A DNA stretch of 48,522 bases from NCBI GenBank assembly GCA_938092015.1, contig CALKOT010000018.1, forward strand, positions 1 through 48,522. The letters are read 5' to 3'. Position numbers and translations under genes: made by a program. Below are positions 34,989 through 44,456 of the stretch, piece after piece; the first letter of the stretch is position 1; each line of letters begins with the position of its first letter. The notes under the pieces were generated by a model. It was given only the letters and a program-made list of their open reading frames with translations, made no database searches and was not told where the DNA came from. Source of the DNA: an uncultured Paracoccaceae bacterium. Its GTDB lineage: Bacteria; Pseudomonadota; Alphaproteobacteria; Rhodobacterales; Rhodobacteraceae.

Positions 34989-35251
34989 ATGGTCACCCGT
35001 TTTTCGTTAATCTGAGTTAGGGGCGGGAATCGCAGGCGATTCAAGGGGGAATACAGGGAAACCCGGCACCAAAGTCGCGCTCAAGATAGAAACAGGCAGG
35101 ATTTCCAAATTCGCCTTATCGAATTGCGTAGAAGCGGACCCAACCTGCGCCATTGGAATGGGCGACCATCGCGGCCCTACGGCTACTGGCAATCGCTGCC
35201 TTTAGGTGTTTGCCGCCGCCTCAATGCGCTCAACTGTCGTCAACAATTACA

Positions 35252-37033
35252 CTACCCTTCGAACCGCAACCTTACCTCGCCGCCACCAAGCGCAGAATCC
35301 CCAACTTCAAACGCCGCGCCAATCCGCCTTGCGCGATCCGCCATGGTCTTCAGCCCATAACCAGCCGCAGCCGGATCAATCCCGCCACGTCCATTGTCAC
35401 CAACTGCAAGGCTTATCGCCGCGCCATCCCGCGTCAGCGATATTCGGATCACATCACCGCCCGAATGCCTCATCGCATTGGCGCACGCCTCCTGCAAAAT
35501 CCGATAAAGTTACAGCGTCGCCCCAGTCTCCAACCCCGCCAGCCGTACGGTCCGGTCAACGCGCCAGTCCAACGCGAACCCGGCGGACGTCATTTTTGGT
35601 TCAACCGTCTGGCGAAACCCCGCCAATGCGCCAATCAAGTCATCGCTGACGGCATCCAGCGCATTCACGATCAATCGCAGCTCATCCACGGCGCCATGAA
35701 TATCTGGCACAAGATCGCGGGCGGGTCGGTCGCCATCTTGCGCATCCGCCGCCAGCCCCAGCAACCTCGCGCCGACGCCATCGTGCATATCAGCCATGAT
35801 GCGCTGGCGTTCTTCGGCCTGCGCAACCATGCGCGCCTCTTCCTGCCTACGGGCGTATTCAGTTGACAGCGCGGCCTCTTTCTTAGCCAATTTGCGGTCG
35901 AGCACGGTCGTCAACCGTGTCATCGCCTCGAACGCTTCGGCCATCCACGCAGCGCCTGCAGCAGCGATAATCACGAAGATGAAGATTGGAAACGAGGTCG
36001 GCAGATAGGCCCTCAGGCCAGTTCGATTCAGCCAAAGGTCCACCGTGAAGATCGCGATGGCGGCCAGAAACAGCGCGATCTCCCAATACCGCGACGGGTC
36101 CACACGCCGGGCAAACTGCACAAGCCTCCACAGTGCATAGGCCGTCGCCACAGCCTGCAACGATTGGAGGAAAGCGACGGCGTTGGCGACGCCGTCGCCC
36201 CCCTGCAACAGCAGCCAGATGAACGACAGGCCCGCCACCAAAAGACCAACCATCGCAATTGCATTCAAACGCGACCGTCGATCGCCCGTCCAGGCCCCGA
36301 CAAAGGCGGTCGCCGCGGCCATGAAGATCAACGATAGCGGATAGCCCAGCGTCCAGCGCGCCCAATCGCCAAGGCTGTCGATCAGCAACACGATGTGGAG
36401 ATTGTAAGCCATCGACACCGCCATCAGCGCGGTAAACCAGGGCAGAATGTCACCAAAGTTCAACCGCCTATAGATCACCAGTGTGAGGCCAAGTATCAGC
36501 GCACCGACGCCGGTCGAAATCCGCGCCAGATCGTGCTTCAGAAGCCGACGCCAGACATAGGCGTCATAAAGCTGATCGGCGTCGCCGACATAAAGATGGG
36601 CCAGCGATTTCGCGTCGCTGTTGGGGTGGTTAGCGATGACGAGATAGGCGCCCGTCTCGCAAGCCGCTGTCATCTTCAGGAAGATTGGCGTCATGTATCG
36701 GCGGGTGTGCTGGTCGCCTATCCGCCCATTTAGATCAACGACGCCATCGCACCAAAGCGCGACGTTGGTCCCGAACTGATTGATCAGAATTGCCCGATCG
36801 GCTGGACCTTCAGGCAGGCTGAGAAAGACATATGCATCGCCAGCGCCATAGTCCGCGTTTACCAAAGCCTCAGCGTAAGTCGCTTCTTCTGGCGTCAACT
36901 GATCAGAAACCGCGATAGGCACCGTCATCACTCGCATATCTGCAGGCGGGATGCTTGCAATCAAGATCGCCGCAAACCCTGCTGCTGCCGCCAGCGCGAG
37001 GGCAGCCCAGATAAACGCCAGGATCTTACGCAT
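35252..37033 (-). pseudogene. Sensor histidine kinase (HisKA_3) with in-frame ochre codon
   Basis: The frame (594 codons) encodes an N-terminal signal/anchor, a periplasmic domain (about 30-165), seven membrane helices (165-350), a coiled coil, a HisKA_3 dimerisation domain with the phosphoacceptor in ADMHDGVGAR, and a HATPase domain with EACANAMRHS, DNGRGG and GYGLKTM. TAA at 35510-35512 interrupts it just before LYRILQEA, where relatives have Q, so CAA to TAA is the simplest cause. Truncation removes the ATP-binding half, so the kinase is dead as written. It overlaps its response regulator, also broken, by 8 bp. Confidence 0.88.
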
Positions 37034-37666
37034 CACGCTCAATCGTGATCACGCCCTGCTGCAGCGCGTTTTTCACCGCCTCCCCCCGCGAGCGCGCCGA
37101 GAGTTTCTTGTAAAGTGAACGGACATGGAAGTTCACCGTATGCGGCGACAAGTCAAACTCTCGTGCGACCTCTTTGTAACTGGCGCCTGCCGCCAACGCC
37201 TCCAGCACCTGGCGTTCGCGTTTGGTCAGGATGTCAGGCGCAGGTTCTGACGCGGGCGTCTGCAATCGGCGCAACAGATGGCGGGCGATGGCCGGGCTGA
37301 TCGGCGCCTCGCCTGCCAGTACATTTCGCACAGATTGAAGCAAGTCGATGTTTGGGTCGCCCTTCAGCACGTACCCATCCGCCCCGCCTCAATCGCCGCA
37401 ACTGTCGTGCGCTCATCCCCGAACATCGTGACAACCAAAGTACTGACGCTTTCGAAGCCTTGCGCCGCTGCAATCAGGTCGAGGCCGCTGTCTTCGCCCA
37501 AGTGCAGATCGACCAACACCAGATCAGCACCCGCTAACAGCACCAAACCCTCCGCCAGCGTCGGAACAGCAGCGACCAGGGCCATATCTTCAGCCGCCTC
37601 AACGGCGCTCGCCATAGAGGTGAGCGTTTTGGGGTGATCTTCCACAATAAGGACGCGTGTTTTCAT
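37026..37666 (-). pseudogene. LuxR/NarL-type response regulator, frameshifted
   Basis: The 5' part encodes a receiver domain (RVLIVEDH; phosphoacceptor Asp in LVDLHLGE) and ends abruptly at RMGTC. A second frame resumes with LKGDPNIDLL and a LuxR-type HTH (LTKRERQVLEALAAGASYKEVA, residues of helix region only). Restoring one G in the GGGG run (fwd CCCC at 37382-37385) would give EAGADGYVLKGDP, the normal end of a receiver. So a single-base deletion in a homopolymer split the gene. It is the cognate partner of the broken kinase downstream. Confidence 0.9.
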
Positions 37667-37803
37667 GTGACCTTCCTCACAGACGTCATGGGCTTAGTCT
37701 GCAGGCCCGCAAAACCCAGAAAAACCTACTTATTCTCGCAGGTATCACAATCCCCGCCCAGCGGCCCTTATCGCATCACCAATAATGCAAGAGGAGGCGC
37801 AAG

Positions 37804-38514
37804 ATGCCCAGCAACACAATTAACGGCAATGGCCAGGACAACAATTTGATCGGCACCGCAGCAGACGATTTGATGCGCGGGCGACGTGGCGATGACACGA
37901 TGGAGGGCGGCCTGGGCAATGACACAATCAAGGGCGGTCGCGGCGATGATCTGATGAAAGGCGGCGAAGGGGAGACGATTTCTGCAGTCATATTGTTCGT
38001 GGACTTGGTGAACTATACTGCAATGTCAAATTCCCACTCAGGGACCGAAGTTATAAAAGTGTTGAATGTATTTTATGATATTAACGATACTGCTGTGGTG
38101 GCCAACTACGGCGAAATTCTGAAATTCATTGGCGACGGCGCTTTGATCATCTTTTCAGTAGTCGATGATTTAACCGCACTGGAAGCAGCTGCACAAAATG
38201 CTTTGAATACTGTTGCAAGTTCAAAAGCCAAAATTGAAAGCCACAGCAGTGACACACCAATCGAATTTCGTGCCTCGCTCCATATTGGAGAAATATTCTA
38301 TGGAAATGTCGGTAGCCAAAACCGCCTTGATTTCACGGCAGTTGGCCCTGCCGTTAATCTGGCTTCGCGCTTGCTAGATCAAGCGAGCATTTTAAATGTG
38401 AAAACTGTATGCTCGGAAAAGTTCAACGCTATCACAAGCATTGTTGTCGATACTGGCACAAAGTGCGATTTAAAGGGTTTCAATGAAGCCGTTTCGGTAT
38501 TCGTTGTAGAGTAG
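37804..38514 (+). CDS. RTX calcium-repeat/class III nucleotide cyclase fusion
   Basis: The 236-residue product has two unlike parts. Residues 10-57 are RTX-type nonapeptide repeats (GGLGNDTIK, GGRGDDLMK), which bind calcium outside cells. Residues 60-236 form a class III cyclase domain with all key positions: D67 in FVDLVNYT and D111 in FIGDGA for the two metals, K107, D176 in LDFTAVG, and N185 and R189 in VNLASR for catalysis. It should make cAMP or cGMP if expressed in the cytoplasm; RTX repeats have no clear role there. GAGGAGGC precedes the ATG. GC content falls sharply near 37975, at the junction, so the gene looks like a chimaera of RTX and foreign cyclase DNA. No signal peptide. Confidence 0.85.
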   Translation: MPSNTINGNGQDNNLIGTAADDLMRGRRGDDTMEGGLGNDTIKGGRGDDLMKGGEGETISAVILFVDLVNYTAMSNSHSGTEVIKVLNVFYDINDTAVVANYGEILKFIGDGALIIFSVVDDLTALEAAAQNALNTVASSKAKIESHSSDTPIEFRASLHIGEIFYGNVGSQNRLDFTAVGPAVNLASRLLDQASILNVKTVCSEKFNAITSIVVDTGTKCDLKGFNEAVSVFVVE

Positions 38515-38612
38515 TCGCGCAGGTGCGCAAATTAACGAAAACAGACATTCATGCGTTCTGCAACATTGGTAAAAGTTGGGCTCGAAGCGGCCATTCAAAC
38601 TTCAACAAATCC

Positions 38613-41600
38613 TCACAAATCAATCTCCACCACTCCATCCGGTTCAACAGCCCGGCTTGAGCACAGCATCATCGACGTCGCCCTCTCTTTCGGACCAAGC
38701 ACAAAATCACGGTGCTCAACTTCGCCTGAAACCACCCCGCATTTGCACACTCCGCAAATTCCGTCCGAGCATTTTACGTCAACATGGATGCCCGCAGCAG
38801 CAAGCGCATCGGTCGGGGTCTGATCGGCGGGCACGAAGACCTCGCGCCCGGACTTCGCCAGTTTCAACGTGAAGTCATGGTTCACCCAATCCGGCTGTTC
38901 GGGGACTGAGAAATACTCACGCTTCAACGCCTCCTCCGCCCAGCCTTGCCTGAGTGCTGCTTCGAACACGCCATCCATGTAGCGGTCCGGGCCGCAGGTG
39001 TAGAGGCGCCAGCCGGCCTGCACGCCGCTGAGCACCTGATCGAGGTCCGCTCGCGTATCCTCATCCGAGAAATGATAGTGCACTTTGTCAGCCCATGGCG
39101 CGGCTGCGATGTCCTTGAGATACCCGGCGTTTTCACGTTTTGAGCATGAATAGCGCATCTCAAAATCAACGCCCTTGGCATGCAGTTCATGCGCCATCGA
39201 AATCATTGGCGTGATCCCGATGCCGCCGCCCATCAGGAAGTGCTTGGTCCCTTCTGGGTCCAGTCCAAAATGATTGATCGGACGGCCGATCCAGACCTTA
39301 CGGCCCTCGTTGAAGATCCGGTGCATAAGCTTTGATCCGCCCCGCCCTTCATCCTCACGCAGGACGCCGATCTGGTATTTCGACGGGTCAGCAGGGTCGC
39401 CTGATAGCGAGTACTGTCTGAAGAACTCTGGGCTGACCACGACATCGATGTGCGCGCCCGCTTCGACGGTGGGCAGCGGTTCACCGCTTACTGTTTCCAG
39501 TTCATATTTCGTGATATCAGGCGTCATCGCCTCTGCCTTTGCGACCCTCGCCTGGATTACCGGCGGCGGACCTTCGGGCATTTTGAACTCGTGGCGCGGG
39601 GCATTGTCCGGCGCGGCGCGATATTCGTCCGCCGTCACCATGCTTTCATAGGCTTCTATGCCCTGTTCCCGGTCCATCGGGAAGGGAAAGGGGAATGGCG
39701 GCGGGGCGAGGTGGGCGGGATATACGGCTAGCGTCTGGTCCTCGTACTGCAGGTCCAGATCGGTTTGCAGTCCCCGCGCGTTCACCTCTTTTTCGGTCAG
39801 CGTGTAGGGGCCTTCATTGAGCATTTCGAGGTCCCACCACCACTTCTTCATCTGGTTCAGCCCACCTTTCCCCAACTTGTCATCCAACGCGGCGAGGTGT
39901 TTGGCGGCGGATGGGAAGTTCATCGCAGCCCAGCGGAAGGGCTTTTCTGCAAACAACCCCTCAAGGTTCCACGGGCAGGTCTTCATGCACCGCCCGCACA
40001 TCGCGCCATTTTCGACCGTGATCCGGTACTGCGTGCAGCGCTGGCTGTCAGATTTCCAGATCTCATAGCCGTTGAACATCAGCTTTGGCCCGGCGGTGAT
40101 CGCGCCAGACGGGCATTCACGGGCGCATTTTTTGCAGCTTTCGCAGAAATTCTGCATGCCGAAATCGATCGGTTTATCGTGCGCCAGCGGCATGTTCGTC
40201 GTGATCGCGCCTGACTTAAGACGCGGACCTAGGAAAGGATTCAGGATGACCTCGCCGATCCGCGAAACCTCGCCCAGCCCGGAAAGCAACAACAGCGGAG
40301 GTTGCAGCACCTCCCCATCCATCACCGTATGAATGCGCGCCGAATAGCCCATGTTGCGGATTTGCTTGGCGACGACGCCGCCGAGCAGCGCGAACCGCAA
40401 GTATGCGCGCATCGACTGGGCGCAGGCGACCCAATCGTCGCCGGACGCGCCATCCATCGTTTCGTGCCCCTGGTCGATGATCACTGAGATGGCGTTCTTG
40501 TGGTAGGGGTCCAGCACTTCACCCGCTGCATCGTGACTATAATACGTCCAGTCCGGGCAACGGCTGATCCCGACGGCATCTGAGCCAAGGTAATAGAGCG
40601 CCGCTTTCACCATTTCCGCATTGCGGTCCGGGTCTTGCGCCGACGTATCCGGCTCCCCCCAATCGCCATCCTGCAAAAGAATGTGCGCCCCAAGCGACTG
40701 GCGGTAGGAAAATGCTAACGCGGATTTACGGACATAATTCCCCATCTTCGCGCCGTCCTGCACGTTCTTGCCCATATCGCCAAACTGGGCGCGGGCGAAC
40801 ATGTCGGTGCGTTTGGGGACGCGGGCGACGCGTGCCTCGTCTATGTACGTCGTCGGCTCATCAACCCGCTTCAACGTCTCGAACGGGTGCGCGCCGTCGG
40901 CGTAGTTGCGGGTTTTGAACGCCTCCTGATTAATCGCAGACTTGGCGTGGCCTTTGCCAAACCACCAGCCCGGGCCGTGGGATTTCAACGATCGCTCACC
41001 GGCCAACGGCTTGTCCGGCGCAAGCTCAAACATCGTCGTCACCGCCGTCACGCCGAACCGAGCGCCCAGATACGGGTTCATCAATACGCCGTCCACCAAC
41101 TCACCCAGCCCCGCGGCGACGCAGAGTTTGTTGAGGTCAACATCTGACGCAGCGCGGGTATGCCCACGCGCCTCCCACCCCAGCAGCCTGATATAATTAG
41201 AGATAATCGCCTGCGCCTCAGCCCCGCGCAAACAGGCCCGTTCTTCCTGGCAGCCCATGATCCAGTCCGCGCCCGGCTCGTCCCGTTCGGGATCACGAGG
41301 GAATTCGTGCAGGAAGACCAGCGCATGGGTGTGGTGGGTGACCGAGGATGGTGGCCGCGCCATAGCCTCCTTCAAATCCGCCATGATCACATCGACGCCC
41401 GCCGCGAGGGTTTTGGTCTGGCGGGTCTGCATGTCTTCCGCCAGCCGCGCGACTTCTGGGTTCACGACAGGCGCATCAAGGAACATTTCCGGCGTCAGCG
41501 CACACACGCCGGCTTGTGACGCATCGTTGTAGTAGGCGAATGACTTCAGATGGTTCGCACGTTCCAGCGGATCTTCGGGGATCACACCGCGTTCGCGCTT

Positions 41601-41807
41601 CACCAGCCCCTCGCGGATCGCATCCAGCGTCGCCTGAAATTCTGTCATCGCATTGACCAGCGATACAGGCGTGTCCTTTCGCCGAAACACCAACGGAGTC
41701 ATTGGGGGAACAGCGCTCAGGTCAGACGCCTTGTCCGTCCGGGCAAGTGTTTCCAGCGGATAAGGGCCAAGGTGAAACGGGCGGTCTTTGTAGGAAAACA
41801 GGCGCAT
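38613..41807 (-). CDS. Self-sufficient aerobic-type reductive dehalogenase (RdhA-reductase fusion)
   Basis: The 1064-residue protein matches the NpRdhA/BhbA type. Residues 1-545 form the corrinoid-binding RdhA core, with TYYSHDA (422-427) and VAKQIRNMG (479-487) near the expected catalytic Tyr and Lys positions. Two [4Fe-4S] motifs follow: C555/C558/C561/C565 and C591/C604/C607/C611. A proline-rich linker (700-710) leads to a phthalate-dioxygenase-reductase-like module: FMN motif RQYSLSG (797-803), NAD motif GGGIGITPM and CGP (938-940), and a C-terminal [2Fe-2S] with C1013, C1018, C1021 and C1049. It would remove halogen from haloaromatics using NAD(P)H and cobalamin, without a membrane anchor. 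The start is one base after the MarR stop, so it is co-transcribed with the regulator. Substrate is inference. Confidence 0.9.
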   Translation of the reverse strand: MRLFSYKDRPFHLGPYPLETLARTDKASDLSAVPPMTPLVFRRKDTPVSLVNAMTEFQATLDAIREGLVKRERGVIPEDPLERANHLKSFAYYNDASQAGVCALTPEMFLDAPVVNPEVARLAEDMQTRQTKTLAAGVDVIMADLKEAMARPPSSVTHHTHALVFLHEFPRDPERDEPGADWIMGCQEERACLRGAEAQAIISNYIRLLGWEARGHTRAASDVDLNKLCVAAGLGELVDGVLMNPYLGARFGVTAVTTMFELAPDKPLAGERSLKSHGPGWWFGKGHAKSAINQEAFKTRNYADGAHPFETLKRVDEPTTYIDEARVARVPKRTDMFARAQFGDMGKNVQDGAKMGNYVRKSALAFSYRQSLGAHILLQDGDWGEPDTSAQDPDRNAEMVKAALYYLGSDAVGISRCPDWTYYSHDAAGEVLDPYHKNAISVIIDQGHETMDGASGDDWVACAQSMRAYLRFALLGGVVAKQIRNMGYSARIHTVMDGEVLQPPLLLLSGLGEVSRIGEVILNPFLGPRLKSGAITTNMPLAHDKPIDFGMQNFCESCKKCARECPSGAITAGPKLMFNGYEIWKSDSQRCTQYRITVENGAMCGRCMKTCPWNLEGLFAEKPFRWAAMNFPSAAKHLAALDDKLGKGGLNQMKKWWWDLEMLNEGPYTLTEKEVNARGLQTDLDLQYEDQTLAVYPAHLAPPPFPFPFPMDREQGIEAYESMVTADEYRAAPDNAPRHEFKMPEGPPPVIQARVAKAEAMTPDITKYELETVSGEPLPTVEAGAHIDVVVSPEFFRQYSLSGDPADPSKYQIGVLREDEGRGGSKLMHRIFNEGRKVWIGRPINHFGLDPEGTKHFLMGGGIGITPMISMAHELHAKGVDFEMRYSCSKRENAGYLKDIAAAPWADKVHYHFSDEDTRADLDQVLSGVQAGWRLYTCGPDRYMDGVFEAALRQGWAEEALKREYFSVPEQPDWVNHDFTLKLAKSGREVFVPADQTPTDALAAAGIHVDVKCSDGICGVCKCGVVSGEVEHRDFVLGPKERATSMMLCSSRAVEPDGVVEIDL

Positions 41808-41808
41808 T

Positions 41809-42216
41809 TTACAGCCCTTTCAACGGGCTGGCGTCGCCCTTCATCAGTTTCGTCACGATTGCGTCTAGCGCGGCGAATTCCTCAGCCGATAGTTGGGCGC
41901 GCAGATGCGCTGCATTGTCCTCAGCCGCCGCTGTGCCGCCCGCCAAACGCACGCGCCCCAGTGCGGTGATCTCAATCGCCCGCGCCCTTGCATCACCAGC
42001 GGCGAGGCGGCGGGTGATCAGATCCTTCGCCTCCATTTGCCCGATGACACGAGAGATTGCGGCCCGATCCACCCCGATGAAATCGGCGATGTCTGACGGG
42101 CGAGACAGGTCTTCGTATTCCAATGCGCAAAGGACACACCACGCGAGGCGCGACAGGCCGTGTTCGGCAATCATCCCCTCGAACCGCCTTTCATTCAGGC
42201 GCGCGACGTAAGTCAT
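41809..42216 (-). CDS. MarR-family regulator of the dehalogenase
   Basis: The 135-residue protein has the MarR winged helix: DIADFIGVDRAAISRVIGQME region and the wing LAAGDARARAIEIT. It is the first gene of a two-gene operon with the reductive dehalogenase, whose ATG begins one base after its TAA. MarR regulators sense phenolic compounds, which suits control of a haloaromatic dehalogenase. A 12-bp palindrome at 42263-42274 upstream is a likely operator. Confidence 0.9.
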   Translation of the reverse strand: MTYVARLNERRFEGMIAEHGLSRLAWCVLCALEYEDLSRPSDIADFIGVDRAAISRVIGQMEAKDLITRRLAAGDARARAIEITALGRVRLAGGTAAAEDNAAHLRAQLSAEEFAALDAIVTKLMKGDASPLKGL

Positions 42217-42262
42217 GCGATAGCCGAGGCTGCGTTGAAGATCGTATTTTGTTAACGTGTTT

Positions 42263-42274
42263 ATAGTTAACTAT
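42263..42274 (-). promoter_or_regulatory. Palindromic operator candidate of marR-dehalogenase operon
   Basis: ATAGTTAACTAT is a perfect 12-bp palindrome 47 bp upstream of the MarR start, inside an AT-rich stretch with two more GTTAA boxes at 42251 and 42275. Size and place suit binding by the adjacent MarR protein. Confidence 0.5.
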
Positions 42275-42396
42275 GTTAATTAAAAAGCGACTTTGTCAAT
42301 CATCCATTCGCCGGGTAAATCCAGCCGCTCTGCTTTGCTTCTGGTTCGACTGCGCTTACCAAGGCCGGGACAGATTCAGCCTCAGGAGCCTTCCCC

Positions 42397-43299
42397 ATGA
42401 CCATCCCCCAAAACATCGCCGTTTTCGGCCTCGGCTCCATGGGCTATGGCGTTGCTTCTTCGGCCCTTCGCGCTGGTCACAGGGTCCACGGATTTGACGT
42501 TGCAGCTGCACCGATGGAGCGTTTCCTGGCAGAGGGTGGCTCGTCAGGCGCAATAACCGACGTCGCCTCAACCCTCAACACCGTTTTTGTCGTCGTCCTT
42601 AACGCCGCCCAGACAGATGCAGTGCTGTTCGGCGATAACGGCGTTGTCCCGATGCTGAAACAGGGCGCACTGGTCATCGCTTGCGCCACAATGCCCCCTG
42701 AATTCGCCAAGCAGATGGAGGCGCAGTGCAATACGGCAGACGTCCACTATCTCAACGCGCCGATTTCAGGCGGATCAATCAAGGCCGCGAACGGCCAGTT
42801 GTCTTTCATGGCTTCAGGCACGCCAGACGTCTTCAGCGCCGCCCGGCCAGCGTTGGAAGCAACCGGTGAGACCGTTTTAGAACTGGGCGACGCCGCAGGG
42901 GCAGGGTCCGCAATGAAAGCCGTGAACCAATTACTGGCGGGCGTGCACATCGCAACAATGGCTGAGGCGCTGACCTTTGGCATGACGCAGGGCGTCACAC
43001 CGGAAAAGTTCGTCGAAGTCATTTCAAAATGCGCCGGGACCAGCTGAATGCTGGAAAACCGCGCGCCGCATATCGTGGCCGGGGATTACACGCCCCATAG
43101 CTCCGTGAACATCTGGCCCAAGGATTTGGGCATCGTGCTGGACATCGCTAAATCCGCCAGCTTCAGCGCGCCCATCACGGCGGCGGCGCTGCAGCAATTT
43201 TTGGCGGCGGCGGGCAGGAGCCTTGGGGGTGAGGATGATGCGGCTGTCGCCAAGGTTTATGCGCGGAATGCACAACTAACGCTGCCAGGGATGGAATGA
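42397..43299 (+). pseudogene. 3-hydroxyisobutyrate/L-threonate dehydrogenase-like gene with in-frame stop
   Basis: The frame (300 codons) encodes an NAD(P)-dependent beta-hydroxyacid dehydrogenase: GLGSMGYG Rossmann motif, NAPISGGSIKAA substrate loop and the catalytic lysine in GSAMKAVNQLL. A TGA at 43045-43047 follows CAGTS, where relatives have Trp (SWM.EN); the rest, with VNIWPKDLGIVLD and the C-terminal helices, continues in the same frame. TGG to TGA is the simplest explanation. AGGAGC precedes the start. The truncated product lacks the C-terminal dimer helix and is likely inactive. Confidence 0.9.
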
Positions 43300-43384
43300 A
43301 GCGGGTCTACCGAACAGCATAAGCACGCCCTATGCCGTCGCCACGCCACTTCCCCACTCCGCCGCCCCATGGTATCGCCCGCTC

Positions 43385-44452
43385 ATGCGCCTGATTGTGA
43401 CAGCAATGAAAAACGAAGGTCCCTTCATCCTTGAATGGGCCGCCTATCACCTGTCCATCGGATTTGATCAGTTTCTCGTCTACACAAACGACTGCGACGA
43501 CGGCACGGACGCCATATGGGAACGTCTGGCTGAACTCGGCCACGGCGCCCATGTCATCAGCGACAAAATCAAACAGCGCGGCATTCAGAAAACCGCCCTG
43601 ATGCGGGCTGACGATCATCCACTAACAGCGCAGGCCGAATGGCTGTCATGTCTCGACTGCGATGAATTTCTGAACATCAAACACGGGCATGGTCGCCTGG
43701 ATGACTTGCTGGGCCACAGCCCCGAGGCGCACCTGCATATCATCAGCTGGCGGCGGTTCGGCGCTGCAGGTGTGATTGGCTATGATGACAAGCCAGTGAC
43801 CGAACAGTTCACCCGCGCCATGCCGGAAAACTGCCCGTTTCCCTTCCATAATTACGGATTGAAAAGCATCTGGCGCGCCGATGCGCCTTATGCGCGGATC
43901 GGCGTCCACCGCCCGCTTGATCCAGACCCTGCAAGACTTGAAGATATCAAAGTCGTCAACGCCGCCGGGCGCGAATTACCGATGTACTGCGACAAACGCC
44001 TGTGGTTGTTACCTGAAATTGCCGGATTTGAAGGCGCGCAGGTGAACCATTACGCCCTTCGCTCAGCCCAGTCATTTCTGGTAAAACGCGACAGGGGATT
44101 GCCTAATTCGAAGGTCACGGATCTGGATCTGAGCTACTGGGCTGAGCGGAACTTCAACACCGTTGAAGACGTCTCAATCGCCCGACGCCAACCTGAAATG
44201 CAGGAAAAACTTGCAGAACTGATGGCAGACCCGGTGCTCGCTGACCTTCACCACAAGGCGACACTTGCACATCGTCAAAAGATCTCGGATCTGATGCAAC
44301 AGCCCGAAACCCTGAAGCTATTCCTTCAGCTTATCGCGACAGAAACCGGCGTTATCTCGCCCGGCATGGCCCGGCGCCTGAACCCGTTGATCGCCAAAAG
44401 CTGGGAAGCTGATCGCGCCCGCAAACGCGCCGAGCGTAAAGGCGGCGCCTGA
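43385..44452 (+). CDS. Glycosyltransferase family 2-like protein
   Basis: The 355-residue protein begins RLIVTAMKNEGPFILEW, the start of the GT2_4-type fold, and has the metal-binding LDCDEF motif (D-x-D). The C-terminal region contains conserved HYALRS and a basic helical tail. It transfers a sugar to an unknown acceptor, perhaps a surface polysaccharide. No polysaccharide cluster is adjacent; it precedes the OmpA-family gene by 4 bp. Confidence 0.8.
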   Translation: MRLIVTAMKNEGPFILEWAAYHLSIGFDQFLVYTNDCDDGTDAIWERLAELGHGAHVISDKIKQRGIQKTALMRADDHPLTAQAEWLSCLDCDEFLNIKHGHGRLDDLLGHSPEAHLHIISWRRFGAAGVIGYDDKPVTEQFTRAMPENCPFPFHNYGLKSIWRADAPYARIGVHRPLDPDPARLEDIKVVNAAGRELPMYCDKRLWLLPEIAGFEGAQVNHYALRSAQSFLVKRDRGLPNSKVTDLDLSYWAERNFNTVEDVSIARRQPEMQEKLAELMADPVLADLHHKATLAHRQKISDLMQQPETLKLFLQLIATETGVISPGMARRLNPLIAKSWEADRARKRAERKGGA

Positions 44453-44456
44453 GCCC

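Noticed and set aside
5029-43299. Stop-codon reassignment to explain the in-frame stops
   Set aside because: TAG, TAA and TGA all occur as interrupting codons and many intact genes end in TGA or TAA, so no single recoding explains them.
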